A DNA stretch of 64,000 nucleotides. It comes from Ferrimonas kyonanensis DSM 18153 (GTDB taxonomy: Bacteria; Pseudomonadota; Gammaproteobacteria; Enterobacterales; Shewanellaceae). A model generated the notes under the pieces. That model did no database searches, was not told where the DNA came from, and saw only the letters and a program-made list of their open reading frames with translations. The translations under genes and the position numbers were made by a program. The stretch covers positions 484,803 through 548,802 of the forward strand of contig NZ_AUDJ01000001.1 in assembly GCF_000425405.1 (NCBI RefSeq). Reading direction: 5' to 3'. How positions within the stretch are numbered: the first letter of the stretch is position 1; each line of letters begins with the position of its first letter. This document shows positions 1-8,243 of the stretch, piece by piece.

Positions 1-298
1 CATGATGGCCGGCCCGGCCACCAACATCGCCACCCTTGGGGTGGTGCGTAAAGAGTTAGGTGCTCGGGCCCTGTGGGGCTATCTGGGCGGTGTCATCGGT
101 ACCGCCATGGTGTTTGGTTTCGTGGTGAATTTCCTGGTCAGCCAGTACGGATTTACCGTGACCCCCTTGGTGGGGGAGGAGCATCGCATGTTGCCTGAGC
201 CACTGGTGTATGGCAGTGCCCTGCTGCTGGCGGTATTGATGTTCAAAACCCTGACCCAGACCGTTAAGCGGCGACTGATGCCGGCCCCTCAGGGTTAA
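1..298 (+). CDS. C-terminal part of an ArsP_1/DUF318-type metal efflux permease (SO_0444-like)
   Basis: The window opens inside this gene; only the last 99 or so codons are present and the true start lies upstream. The visible segment has a glycine/alanine-rich membrane stretch beginning MMAGPATNIATLG, which is characteristic of the Cu/Zn efflux branch of the ArsP_1 permease family as I remember it, then two further hydrophobic segments around residues 25-50 and 68-82 and a short basic tail. Family members move metal ions or metalloids out across the inner membrane. An intrinsic terminator follows 25 bases after the stop, so this is the last gene of its transcript. The specific substrate (copper/zinc) is an inference from family resemblance. 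Confidence 0.75.
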   Translation, partial: MMAGPATNIATLGVVRKELGARALWGYLGGVIGTAMVFGFVVNFLVSQYGFTVTPLVGEEHRMLPEPLVYGSALLLAVLMFKTLTQTVKRRLMPAPQG

Positions 299-323
299 GA
301 CTGCACCGATTCAGAGTAAGACA

Positions 324-348
324 ACGCCGCCTCGCGGCGTTTTTTTTT
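324..348 (+). terminator. Intrinsic terminator of the efflux permease gene
   Basis: A seven-base-pair GC stem (ACGCCGC / GCGGCGT) with a three-base loop is followed by eight or more T residues. It sits just downstream of the permease stop codon at 298. Confidence 0.85.
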
Positions 349-565
349 GCAATGGCCGGGGCGGTTGAGGTTGGCGATCGGCGATGGGCCGGGAGCCTGT
401 CCTTGTCCTGACTCAAAGCGTGGCGCCGAGGGTGTGGTAGACTTTCTTTCTATAGACAGTTGGATTTGCTGTCTTTTTTGGCAGTGGGTGCGTTGAAAGT
501 GGTTTGCACGTACCTGTTGAATCACCCTTCGGCACCGGATGTGGGGTCGGAATTCGGAGAGAAGC

Positions 566-850
566 ATGAGTGCGTTATTGGTATTGGTGACGGCCCTGGC
601 CGTTGAACCCGGCTTGGACGGGGTAGAGAACGGGGTTGAGTACGTGTGCAGCAACGGCGACAACGAGCGCCGTATTCAGGTGATCTATCCAAAAGGGGCG
701 CCTCTGCCCTGTGAAGTGCACTACATCAAAGGCAGTGACAGCAAGGTGCTGTGGCGGGCCAACAATGAGCCTGGTTATTGTGACGCCCGGGCGGCGGAGT
801 TTGCCGAGAAACAAAAAGCGATGTATTTCCCCTGCACTCAGAATCAGTGA
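566..850 (+). CDS. Small conserved hypothetical protein (94 aa)
   Basis: The start at 566 is chosen because GGAGAG lies four bases upstream; an in-frame ATG at 539 has no such site. The 94-residue product has a short hydrophobic N-terminus (MSALLVLVTALAV) that could be a weak signal peptide, then a soluble region with four cysteines (near residues 28, 52, 74 and 90) and many charged residues. I do not recognise a domain. It follows the efflux permease gene in the same direction but is separated by a terminator, so it has its own promoter, and it is closed by its own terminator at 879-903. Cysteine content and the neighbouring metal exporter would fit a periplasmic redox or metal role, but that is speculation. 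Confidence 0.7.
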   Translation: MSALLVLVTALAVEPGLDGVENGVEYVCSNGDNERRIQVIYPKGAPLPCEVHYIKGSDSKVLWRANNEPGYCDARAAEFAEKQKAMYFPCTQNQ

Positions 851-878
851 TGGAGTGCCTTCATCAGCCTGAACCAGG

Positions 879-903
879 CCGGCGCAGTGCGCCGGTTTTT
901 TTT
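879..903 (+). terminator. Intrinsic terminator of the 94-aa protein gene
   Basis: The arms CCGGCGC (879-885) and GCGCCGG (889-895) form a perfect seven-base-pair stem with a three-base loop and are followed by eight T residues. Confidence 0.88.
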
Positions 904-1196
904 ATCTCGAGTTGGGTGCCGGCCGATTGCCGAGGGAGTGGGGCCTTTGGGAACATCTTTTTTCACATCGGGCACAGACTGTGACGGTTTTTGCCCTCTG
1001 GGACAAAAATGAGAGGTTGAAATCGATGGAAAATCGTGCTGGCAAGGGCTGGGCGGAGTGTATGGCGAAGTTTGGGGTGAGCGGCATGAGGTGCCTGACT
1101 CTATAAAAGGCGGTTAAAGTCAGTCATCCCTGTATATAAATAACGGAAACAGTGGTAACTAAATCACCACTGAGTGATGTGTCTCGATTATTTGCC

Positions 1197-1237
1197 GATG
1201 AAAAACTGTCGCCAGTTACATTTTTTCATCGACAGTT
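1197..1237. repeat. Two competing inverted repeats in the porin leader
   Basis: GATGAAAAA (1197-1205) pairs with TTTTTCATC (1222-1230), while AACTGTCG (1204-1211) pairs with CGACAGTT (1230-1237). The arms overlap, so only one of the two stems can form at a time. This is seen directly; a regulatory function is unproven. Confidence 0.5.
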
Positions 1238-1530
1238 ACCAACACCGATGTTTGTGTGATCTGGATCGGCGCTAAAATAGTGGCTACCCAGCAGTGATGT
1301 GTATGCCTGAAATATGATTTACCTTTTTATTATTTAAGTCCTGTTTAATTAATTCCAGTCTATTTCTACAAAGCCCTTTGTTGTCACCTTTATATCGTAG
1401 GCTTATGACATCTGCCGGTCTGAGTTATAGCTTCGATCATCGGTTTTGATGTGGTTCTGGCCTGAAAGTTCACCCTCCGATGCCACTCAATCTCTCTAAT
1501 TTAACACTCTCTGCACTTTGAGGTGCATTT

Positions 1531-1656
1531 GTGATCGCGGGCGCCTTTCTGTGTCGCATTGTGAGATTGATCCTGTTGGTGTCGTTGTTGGGGTGGGCTT
1601 CGTCGATGTTTTGTTGGGGTTTTGCGATCGCGATCGCGGCAGGGGTGGCCGGGTGA
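1531..1656 (+). CDS. Possible small hydrophobic membrane protein (41 aa, GTG start)
   Basis: A 41-codon reading frame starts with GTG at 1531, seven bases after a GAGGTG ribosome-binding motif, and ends with TGA at 1654-1656. The product is almost wholly hydrophobic with one internal arginine pair region (CRIVR), giving room for one or two short membrane passes. It precedes porin 1 by about 200 bases on the same strand. Against it: no homologue comes to mind, the start is GTG, and the G/T-rich composition could generate such a frame by chance. It might equally be part of the leader of the porin transcript. Confidence 0.3.
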   Translation: MIAGAFLCRIVRLILLVSLLGWASSMFCWGFAIAIAAGVAG

Positions 1657-1854
1657 AGCCAGGGTGGGTGAGCCCTTGTTAAATTCCGCGGTGAATTGTT
1701 TCAGTCTGCGCGTGGCGAACGATGTGAGTTTGTGAGCTTGATTGGTGCGCTATTTACTTGTTGGCGCCGACTGCAACAACCGACACGAATGACTAACCCG
1801 GTGGCCCTTGATACGACGCCGGGCAACCCCTTCACCTTTATAAGGGAAACTGAG

Positions 1855-2895
1855 ATGTTTGTTTCAAAAATTAAAAATGCTGCGTTAGTTGCCTCTCTTG
1901 CCGCTTTGGCTACCCCTGCAATGGCCGCTTATGAAATTCAACTTAATGATAATGATAAATTGATTTTCGGCGGTTACATTAAAGTCGATGCCCGTTATGT
2001 TGACGGTGATGTGGCTTATAAAGATCAGTGGACCGGTGGTGGTACTGGCCTTGCCGAGAGCGCTTCTCAATTCCGTATTTTTGCCAACGAAACCCGCTTT
2101 AATACCAAGTACATCCACGGTGACCTGACCGGTTTCATCGAGATGGATTTCTTCGGTGGCGGCGGTAACGAAATTATCTCCAACTCCATCAACCCTCGTC
2201 TGCGTCACGCCTTCATCCAGTACCAGAACGTATTGGCCGGTCAGACCTGGACCACTTTCATGAACACCAGTGCCATTGGTGAAACCGCCGATTTCGGCAG
2301 CACCATGATGGGCATCTCGTTCTTGCGTCAGGGCCAATTGCGTTACAGCAACGGTGGTCTGCAGTTGTCACTGGAGAACCCAGAGAGCTTCGGTGGCGAT
2401 ACCGCCAATGACAAGTTGCCTGACGTGATCGCCAAGTACACCTTCAAGGGTGACTGGGGTAACGTCTCCATTGCTGCGGTAGGTCGCCAGCTGAATACTG
2501 ACGGCGGCAATACCGAGACCGCCATCGGCGGCTCCATTGCCGGTCGCATTCACACCTTCGGCAAAGACGATCTGCGCTTCCAGTACCACCAGGGCGAACT
2601 GGGCCGCTACGTGGGTACTGCCGCGGTCAAGGACCTGGTGGGTGAAAAGGTAGAAGATACCACCGCCTATAACGTGGCTTACCGTCACTTCTGGACCGAG
2701 TCCCTTCGTTCCACTCTGATCTACGGTCACATCGAAGGTGATGTGTCCGGCAACGAGACCAGCCAGTGGGGCGTTAACCTGTTCAAGAACCTGACGCCGG
2801 AGCTGTCGGTGGGCATGGAAGTGGGTAACTACTCCATCGATCACGAAGACAAAGACTCCTTCTACGGTCAGTTCTCCATGCGCTACGCGCTGTAA
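1855..2895 (+). CDS. Outer-membrane porin, DcaP-like (346 aa)
   Basis: The start at 1855 is preferred over upstream in-frame starts because it gives a textbook signal peptide, MFVSKIKNAALVASLAALA ending at ATPAMA-A, with an AAGGGA-type ribosome-binding site before it. The mature protein opens with a coiled-coil-compatible YEIQLNDNDKL segment and then GGYIKVDARY, a hallmark of DcaP-type trimeric porins, followed by alternating beta-strand patterns and a C-terminal aromatic-containing strand (FSMRYAL). The 346-residue length is usual. It should form a channel in the outer membrane for small, probably anionic organic solutes; substrate is not predictable here. It is monocistronic, with a long leader upstream and porin 2 converging from the opposite strand. 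Confidence 0.85.
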   Translation: MFVSKIKNAALVASLAALATPAMAAYEIQLNDNDKLIFGGYIKVDARYVDGDVAYKDQWTGGGTGLAESASQFRIFANETRFNTKYIHGDLTGFIEMDFFGGGGNEIISNSINPRLRHAFIQYQNVLAGQTWTTFMNTSAIGETADFGSTMMGISFLRQGQLRYSNGGLQLSLENPESFGGDTANDKLPDVIAKYTFKGDWGNVSIAAVGRQLNTDGGNTETAIGGSIAGRIHTFGKDDLRFQYHQGELGRYVGTAAVKDLVGEKVEDTTAYNVAYRHFWTESLRSTLIYGHIEGDVSGNETSQWGVNLFKNLTPELSVGMEVGNYSIDHEDKDSFYGQFSMRYAL

Positions 2896-3012
2896 GGATA
2901 AACGGGTGGCCGGGAAACCGGCCGCCGTGTTAGAGGTGTGCACTCAGGACCGAGAGGCAATCAGCATGGCCGTCCCCACTAACGGGGCATCGACTGAGGG
3001 TCGTTCGGGCAC

Positions 3013-3040
3013 AAAAAAAGCCAGTCGCTTGGCGACTGGC
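3013..3040 (-). terminator. Intrinsic terminator of porin 2 (minus strand)
   Basis: A nine-base-pair stem (GCCAGTCGC / GCGACTGGC) lies between the two convergent porins. On the minus strand it is followed by seven T residues. On the plus strand a shorter T-rich stretch (CTTTT) follows, so it may also stop porin 1 transcripts. A weaker GGCCGG/CCGGCC hairpin without a T run lies at 2908-2923. Confidence 0.85.
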
Positions 3041-3070
3041 CTTTTAATGACAACTGCTAGCGCAGCGTCA

Positions 3071-4111
3071 TTAGAAGCGGTAGCGCAGACCTACGGTGAA
3101 TACGCTGTCGTCGATGTCTTCAGCACCTTTCACGGAAGCATCGTAGTAGGCGTAGTGGCCGTAAACGTAAGCCGCTTTGCTCAGAGTGTAGTCACCACCG
3201 ATGGTGTAGTTGGTGACGTCTTCAACGGTACCGGCGTTGGTGGCATCGTCGTTGGCTTTCTTAGCGAAAGTACCCATGCCGCCGTCGTCGAAGCCGTACT
3301 GGGCTTTCAGCATGAAGTTACCCAGAGGGTACTTGGCGGAAACGGTGTAACCGGTGGCGTCGATGCTGGAATCGGCAGTCTTTTCGCTGTCCTGGTAGAT
3401 GGCGGCCAGAGCCAGTTCGCCAACCTTAACCTGACCGGTGATACGGTAAGCAGTCAGGCCCTTGATGCCGTCAACGTAGCCGGCACCAACGAAGAACTTG
3501 GCCTTCTTCAGCGTCTTGTCGCCGTAGCCAACCATCAGGGCGAAGTTGTCGCCTTCTTCGACTTTATCAGTACCAGGAATATCATTGGTATTGTTGTCGT
3601 CTTCCAGGATGTAGGTGGCTTTACCAGAGAACAGACCCATGCTTGGCAGGGTGTAGGTGATGCCGTCGGCAACACGATCCTGACCAGGCAGGATCATGGT
3701 GATGTCGGCGTTCAGGTTACCGAATGCATCGGCGCCGCCTTCGGAGCCTTTAAAGGCGGTGTCGTTACGACCGAAGACCACTTCACCGAAACCACCGGCC
3801 AGACCCAGGTAGGTGTTACGAGAAGAGAAGGTGTCGGCATCGTTGTCGGTACCGTTAACACCGAATTCGGCCTTGTAGACCAGCTTCAGTGCGCTGTTGA
3901 TCTCGTGAGCGCCTTTGATACCGATGTTGGAAGAGTTGTTTTCCAGCACGGTGCCTTTGTCGTTGGAGGTACCCTGTACGGTGTAACCGGTGTCGGAATC
4001 GGCTACGGAGATGTTCAGGTCACCATAGAAAGTAGGCATTTCTGCCATAGCACCAAAAGAAGCTGCTGCGAAGATGGAAGCAACTGAAAGGGCTAGCGTC
4101 CGTTTTTGCAT
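3071..4111 (-). CDS. Gram-negative general porin (346 aa)
   Basis: The product begins MQKRTLALSVASIFAAAS with a clear signal peptide cut after GAMA, then EMPTFYGDLNISV, and ends in the aromatic beta-signal VGLRYRF required for outer-membrane insertion. This is the pattern of OmpC/OmpF-like 16-strand porins common in Shewanella relatives. Two starts are possible: ATG at 4111, nine bases after AGGAGT, and ATG at 4117, only three bases after it; 4111 has the better spacing. It would form a diffusion pore. The gene is monocistronic, convergent with porin 1, and has its own terminator at 3013-3040. It is unrelated in sequence to porin 1, so this is not a recent tandem duplication. Confidence 0.9.
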   Translation of the reverse strand: MQKRTLALSVASIFAAASFGAMAEMPTFYGDLNISVADSDTGYTVQGTSNDKGTVLENNSSNIGIKGAHEINSALKLVYKAEFGVNGTDNDADTFSSRNTYLGLAGGFGEVVFGRNDTAFKGSEGGADAFGNLNADITMILPGQDRVADGITYTLPSMGLFSGKATYILEDDNNTNDIPGTDKVEEGDNFALMVGYGDKTLKKAKFFVGAGYVDGIKGLTAYRITGQVKVGELALAAIYQDSEKTADSSIDATGYTVSAKYPLGNFMLKAQYGFDDGGMGTFAKKANDDATNAGTVEDVTNYTIGGDYTLSKAAYVYGHYAYYDASVKGAEDIDDSVFTVGLRYRF

Positions 4112-4117
4112 GATCAT

Positions 4118-4464
4118 TTTACTCCTGACGATCAATGAATACCCGACCCTAAATTCACATCGCGGCAACATTTAATCCCGCAGAGTAATGAAAGATCAGG
4201 CTTTTTAATTATTTTGCGCCAACGATTCTGGCAGGAAGCGTGTGACATGCAACCGTCTTGGGTGGCGTTTTTTGAGTTGGCGCACGTTTTTGGGTGAAAA
4301 AGTTGTGAATCTTGCTCAGCATCAACAAACGACCATTTAATTCATTGAATCAATGAAACTATCTGGTTATGGTTATCGGTTCCTCTCTGTGAAAATCTGC
4401 GTCTGCATCGGCTCGCTCCGATTGCCCTGTTATACTGCCTGCCTCTGTTTCTGGAATTTCAGCA
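4118..4464. other. Divergent promoter region between porin 2 and tcdA
   Basis: About 350 bases separate the two divergently transcribed genes. A perfect nine-base inverted repeat, TGCGCCAAC (4215-4223) and GTTGGCGCA (4276-4284), flanks a 52-base interval and could bind a dimeric regulator or form a long-range stem. I could not assign promoters with confidence. No gene is visible here. Confidence 0.4.
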
Positions 4465-5259
4465 ATGAACGACGATTACCTTCAGCGATTCGGTGGAATC
4501 GGCCGCCTCTATGGAGCCGCGGCACTGCAACATTTTTCCCAGGCCCATGTATGTGTGGTGGGCATCGGTGGCGTCGGCACCTGGGTGGCCGAGGCCCTGG
4601 CCCGCAGCGGCATCGGTGAACTGACCCTGATCGATCTCGATGACATCTGCATCACCAACAGCAATCGCCAGTGTCATGCGTTAACCCAGACCATTGGTCA
4701 GTCCAAGGTGGCGGTGATGGCCCAACGCATCCGTGACATCAACCCGGACTGCAAGGTCAATGAGGTGGAGGAGTTTGTCGACAGCGACAACCTGTTTGAG
4801 CTGATTGACGATGGGCTGGATTACCTGGTGGATTGCATCGACAGCGTCAAGGCCAAGGCGGCGTTGATTGCCCATTGCAAGCGGCGCAAGATCAAACTGG
4901 TGACCGTGGGCGGCGCCGGTGGCCAGATGGATCCCACTCGGGTTCAGGTGGCGGACTTGGCCAAAACCTATCAGGATCCCCTGGCGGCCAAGGTGCGTAA
5001 CCTGCTGCGGCGTGACTACAACTTCAGCAAGAATCCGAAACGCCGCTTTCAGGTGGAGTGTGTGTTTTCGGATGAGCAACTGAAATACCCCGGTGCCGAC
5101 GGTCAGATCTGTCTGGCCAAAGGTGCTGCCGAGGGCCCCAAGGCGATGGATTGTGCCAGTGGCTTTGGGGCGGTCACGCCACTGACCGGTACCTTTGGGT
5201 TTGTGGCGGCCAGCCGGGTGTTGATAAAACTGGCGGAAAGGGCCAATCGCGAAGCCTGA
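4465..5259 (+). CDS. tcdA: tRNA threonylcarbamoyladenosine dehydratase TcdA (CsdL)
   Basis: This 264-residue E1-like enzyme uses ATP to convert t6A37 in ANN-decoding tRNAs to the cyclic form ct6A. The nucleotide-binding loop GIGGVG is at residues 33-38, followed by LIDLDD (55-60) and NSNRQ (65-69), all typical of the ThiF/MoeB fold, with FGAVTPLTG near the C-terminus. Length matches the family. The cysteine desulfurase CsdA and sulfur acceptor CsdE, known partners of this protein in Escherichia coli, lie 1.1 kb away on the other strand, so the whole module is present here. No terminator separates it clearly from the next gene 73 bases downstream. Confidence 0.96.
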   Translation: MNDDYLQRFGGIGRLYGAAALQHFSQAHVCVVGIGGVGTWVAEALARSGIGELTLIDLDDICITNSNRQCHALTQTIGQSKVAVMAQRIRDINPDCKVNEVEEFVDSDNLFELIDDGLDYLVDCIDSVKAKAALIAHCKRRKIKLVTVGGAGGQMDPTRVQVADLAKTYQDPLAAKVRNLLRRDYNFSKNPKRRFQVECVFSDEQLKYPGADGQICLAKGAAEGPKAMDCASGFGAVTPLTGTFGFVAASRVLIKLAERANREA

Positions 5260-5332
5260 CGCCAAGGCGGTTTGTCGGGGAGACCCGCCGCCACATATAC
5301 TTAAACAAGGACATAGAGATCAGGGAGGTGGC

Positions 5333-6361
5333 ATGCTGGGGCGCAGAGGCAGATTCGGATTTATGCTGCTGTTGCTGTGCGGTGCGCCCGGTTGGAGCGT
5401 CGCCGCCGGCAGCTCCCCTGAGTCGCAAGAGCAGCCGCAAGAGCAGCCGCAAGAGCAGCCGCAAGAGCAGCCGGAGCCGGAATCCGAGGCGGATCGGCCA
5501 CAGCTGGATCAACAGCTGCGCTGGTTCGATAAGGCCCACACCCTGTTGTCCGGTTCGGCGCAATCTTCGGCGCTGTGGTTTGATGACTTTTTCGGTCCCA
5601 GTGACGATGCCGATCAGGCCAGCAGTCATTTTCGGCTGCGATTGCAGCAGGAGTTTGTCGAGCGCGAAGAGGACGAGTTAAGGCTGAGGGTCTCGGCGTC
5701 CTACTACCTGCCAAAAACCTCGAAACGCCTGAAGTTGTTATTGGAGTCTGATGAGCAGGATGACCTGTCCCAGGTCAGTGACAGCCTCGGGGCCGACGTC
5801 GACGCCACCACTCGGGCGGCGCTGCGCTGGATTCCGATCAATCTCGACTCCTGGGATTTGTCGGTGGATCTGGGGGCATCGCTCTCTTCGGGACTGACCC
5901 CCTTCCTTAGAAGCCGGGCGCGCTACTTTGAGTCCATCGATGACAATACCCTGCTGAAACTGTCTCAGGAGGTGCGGGTGGAATCGGACGATGGCTGGAG
6001 CGAAACCTCGCGGCTCAACCTGGAGCGGGTCTATGACGATCATGCCTACCGATGGCAAAATCGTGCCCGCTTCGGCGAGGAAACCGAAGGGTTGGAGTGG
6101 GTGACGTCACTGAGTCGCGTGCAGTGGTTGGACGACAAAACCGCCTTTTCCACCTTTATTGCCGCTTCCGGAGCGACCCGGGATGACGGCGACGAGAGTG
6201 AGATTCGGCGGCTGGGTTTCACCTTTCGGCGGAATTTTGCCCGTGACTGGCTGTACTATGAGATCGAGCCACAGCTGACCTGGCCCCGAAAATACGATTT
6301 CGACACCAACATTGAGCTGCAATTGACGCTGGAGGCGCAGTTCGGTGAACGGCGCCACTGA
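5333..6361 (+). CDS. Unknown outer-membrane-type protein with EQPQ repeats (342 aa)
   Basis: The start at 5333 follows a strong GGGAGGTGGC site. The product has a signal peptide (MLGRRGRFGFMLLLL, cut near SVAA), then a low-complexity linker of four EQPQ-type repeats near residues 31-48, then about 290 residues dominated by alternating hydrophobic/charged strands (FRLRLQQEF, LRLRVSASYYL, LNLERVYDD, LQLTLEAQF) that suggest a beta-barrel. I do not recognise a named family. It lies between tcdA and the convergent csdE, whose stop is only three bases beyond its own stop. The repeat linker is acidic and proline-rich and may span the periplasm. Function unknown; a role in the Csd pathway is unlikely because that pathway is cytoplasmic. 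Confidence 0.75.
   Translation: MLGRRGRFGFMLLLLCGAPGWSVAAGSSPESQEQPQEQPQEQPQEQPEPESEADRPQLDQQLRWFDKAHTLLSGSAQSSALWFDDFFGPSDDADQASSHFRLRLQQEFVEREEDELRLRVSASYYLPKTSKRLKLLLESDEQDDLSQVSDSLGADVDATTRAALRWIPINLDSWDLSVDLGASLSSGLTPFLRSRARYFESIDDNTLLKLSQEVRVESDDGWSETSRLNLERVYDDHAYRWQNRARFGEETEGLEWVTSLSRVQWLDDKTAFSTFIAASGATRDDGDESEIRRLGFTFRRNFARDWLYYEIEPQLTWPRKYDFDTNIELQLTLEAQFGERRH
5425..5472 (+). repeat. Four perfect 12-base tandem repeats inside the unknown barrel gene
   Basis: The unit GCAAGAGCAGCC occurs four times head to tail and encodes the EQPQ linker of the 342-residue protein. The unit is a multiple of three, so copy-number change would alter linker length without breaking the frame. Confidence 0.95.
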
Positions 6362-6364
6362 GGG

Positions 6365-6814
6365 TTACTGCCGTTGCCGTGCCAGTATGGCGCTGACCAG
6401 GGCACTCAGGCCGTTGGCCCGGGAAGGGCTCAGGTGTGCCGACAGCCCCAGGGTGTCAAACCAACCTTCCAGATCCAGCTGAGCCAGTTGCGCCGAGCTC
6501 TTGTGGTTGCAGGCACTGAGGATCAGTACCAGTAACCCCTTGATGATTCTCGATTCGCTGTCGGCCAGGAAGTGGTGGATGCCCTGCTCGTCCTGATGGT
6601 GATACAGCCAGGCGGCACTTTCGCAGCCGGAGACCTTGGCAGACGGTTGCTGCCAGCGGGGCTCCAGCACCGGCATGCGGCTGCCCAGCTTCATGATGAT
6701 TCGGTAACGGCCCTGCCAGTGACTCTGGGCCATCAACTCCTTATCCAACTCCGCCTGATCGATCTCAGCCCCCAGGGGGGAGTCGATAAACTGCTGCACG
6801 CCGGGCTTAGTCAT
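6365..6814 (-). CDS. csdE: Sulfur acceptor protein CsdE (SufE family)
   Basis: The 149-residue product has the SufE fold signature: a central WQGRYRIIMKLG segment (residues 33-44), the motif VSGCESAAWL with the sulfur-accepting cysteine at residue 64, and IIKGLLVLIL downstream. It takes persulfide sulfur from CsdA and stimulates its activity. Its ATG overlaps the csdA stop codon by eight bases, so the two are translationally coupled, as in Escherichia coli. Its stop codon lies three bases from that of the convergent 342-residue unknown protein gene. CsdE rather than SufE is chosen because of the csdA and tcdA neighbours and absence of other suf genes. Confidence 0.94.
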   Translation of the reverse strand: MTKPGVQQFIDSPLGAEIDQAELDKELMAQSHWQGRYRIIMKLGSRMPVLEPRWQQPSAKVSGCESAAWLYHHQDEQGIHHFLADSESRIIKGLLVLILSACNHKSSAQLAQLDLEGWFDTLGLSAHLSPSRANGLSALVSAILARQRQ

Positions 6815-8018
6815 TTAAAAACTCCGTAATCTCTCGCAACGCCGCGACAAAGGCGTCCACTTCCGCTTCGGTATTGTAAAGGGCAAATGAAACCCGACAA
6901 CTGCCTTTCAGCCCCAGAGCCTGCATTAACGGTTGACAGCAATGGTGACCGCAGCGCACGGCGATACCGGCCTGATCCAGTAAAATGCCGATGTCCTGAT
7001 GGTGTTCGCCGTCCACTCGAAAGGAGAGGGCGCCCAGGTTGTCGCCGTCGGCGGCGATGGCTTCGACGCCGTCCAGTGCGTACAAGCCCGCTTTGGCCCG
7101 GTTCATCAGCGCCCGTTCGTGGCGGGCAACGGCGTCGGTATCCAGAGACTGGATGAAGCTGAGGGCGGCGCCAAGGCCGATGGCTTCGGCGATGGCCGGA
7201 GTGCCGGCTTCAAATTTGTACGGCAACTGGTTGAAGCGACTGCCCTCAAAGCTGACGGTATCGATCATCTCGCCGCCGTATTGGTAGGGCGGCATCTGCT
7301 GCAGCAGTTGCTGACGCCCCCATAACACGCCGATGCCGGTGGGGCCGTAACACTTGTGTCCGGAAAAGGCGTAGAAGTCGCACCCCAAGGCCTGCACATC
7401 CACCGGCAAGTGGGCCACCGCCTGGGCGCCATCGACAATGGTGATGGCCCCTACGGCTTTGGCGGCGGGGAGCATCCGCTGCAGTGGCGCCTGTTTGCCC
7501 AGGGCATTGCTGACCTGAGTCAGGCTGACCACCTTGGTGCGGGGGCCAAGCAGGGATTCATAGGCGTTCAGATCCAGATCGCCGTTTGGAGTCAGCGGAA
7601 TGGGCACCAGTTTGGCTCCGGTCTGAATTGCCATCTGTTGCCATGGGACGATGCAGGCGTGGTGGGCCCAGGTATCCATCAGAATTTCATCGCCGGGTTG
7701 CAAAAGGTGGCTGCCCAGGGAGCGCGCCAGCAGGTTCATCGCTTCGGTCGTACCCCGGGTGAAGATCACCTCTTCTCGTGCTGGTGCATTGAGGAACTCG
7801 GTCACGGTGTCGCGGGCGCTTTCGAAGTCGCGGGTGGCCAGATCCGACAATCGGTGTGCGCCGCGATGCACGTTGGCATTGTGACGCCGATAAAAGTGGT
7901 TCATGGCATCGAGAACGGCCAGCGGTTTTTGGGTGGTGGCGGCGTTGTCGAGGTAGATCAGTCCGGGCTGAGCCAGGGCCGGGAACTGCTCCCTGAGCCG
8001 CGACAAGGAAGGGGTCAT
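6807..8018 (-). CDS. csdA: Cysteine desulfurase CsdA
   Basis: This 403-residue class V aminotransferase-fold enzyme removes sulfur from cysteine with pyridoxal phosphate. The N-terminal motif IYLDNAATTQKP (residues 21-32), the cofactor lysine K222 in FSGHKCYGPTG, and the catalytic cysteine about C360 in RCGHHCCQP identify a group II (SufS/CsdA-like) desulfurase. The start at 8018 is chosen because GGAGTG precedes it and the upstream in-frame extension is not family-like. It is first in a two-gene operon with csdE and should feed the TcdA pathway and possibly Fe-S cluster assembly. Confidence 0.95.
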   Translation of the reverse strand: MTPSLSRLREQFPALAQPGLIYLDNAATTQKPLAVLDAMNHFYRRHNANVHRGAHRLSDLATRDFESARDTVTEFLNAPAREEVIFTRGTTEAMNLLARSLGSHLLQPGDEILMDTWAHHACIVPWQQMAIQTGAKLVPIPLTPNGDLDLNAYESLLGPRTKVVSLTQVSNALGKQAPLQRMLPAAKAVGAITIVDGAQAVAHLPVDVQALGCDFYAFSGHKCYGPTGIGVLWGRQQLLQQMPPYQYGGEMIDTVSFEGSRFNQLPYKFEAGTPAIAEAIGLGAALSFIQSLDTDAVARHERALMNRAKAGLYALDGVEAIAADGDNLGALSFRVDGEHHQDIGILLDQAGIAVRCGHHCCQPLMQALGLKGSCRVSFALYNTEAEVDAFVAALREITEFLND

Positions 8019-8243
8019 GGTCACTCCGAAGGCGAATGTTGGCGGCGAAGGATGACGAATCTCCGCCCCGCTTTCAACTCTGTGCAGCATAGGATATCAG
8101 GTTTGCGGTGATCGAACCTTTTTCAATAGCCTTGGTTAATTGATTGTTATCAATGTTGAAACGGTGTGGATCTCTCTGGTCGGAGCTGCTTAAATGACCT
8201 TTGGCTCACTGGGGAGGTGGGCGTGACAACAAGGATGACGATA

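Larger units (their letters stand above)
904..1854. other. Long gene-poor leader region upstream of porin 1
   Basis: About 950 bases carry no convincing gene above 60 codons. Visible structure: an imperfect palindrome near 970-996 (GGGCA arm against TGCCC), a seven-base-pair hairpin CAGTGGT/ACCACTG at 1150-1172, and two overlapping, mutually exclusive inverted repeats at 1197-1237 (listed separately). A 41-codon hydrophobic ORF with a good ribosome-binding site lies at 1531-1656. The 3' half is G/T-rich and ends in the ribosome-binding region of the porin. It probably contains the porin promoter and a long 5' untranslated leader, but I could not assign -35/-10 boxes with confidence. Confidence 0.5.

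Noticed and set aside
912..1106. 64-codon frame upstream of porin 1
   Set aside because: No ribosome-binding site and it runs over an imperfect palindrome that also opens a similar frame on the other strand, so it reflects the palindrome rather than a gene.
1624..1640. Overlapping GCGATCGC palindromes (HIP1-like)
   Set aside because: A single local occurrence that falls inside an alanine/isoleucine-coding stretch; no genome-wide repeat can be claimed from it.
2906..4087. 393-codon plus-strand open frame antisense to porin 2
   Set aside because: It mirrors a clear porin gene on the minus strand; valine/glycine-rich composition without motifs or ribosome-binding site is the usual by-product of codon bias.
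5425..5472. Possible CRISPR-like array from the 12-base repeats
   Set aside because: The units are contiguous without spacers and encode an in-frame protein linker.
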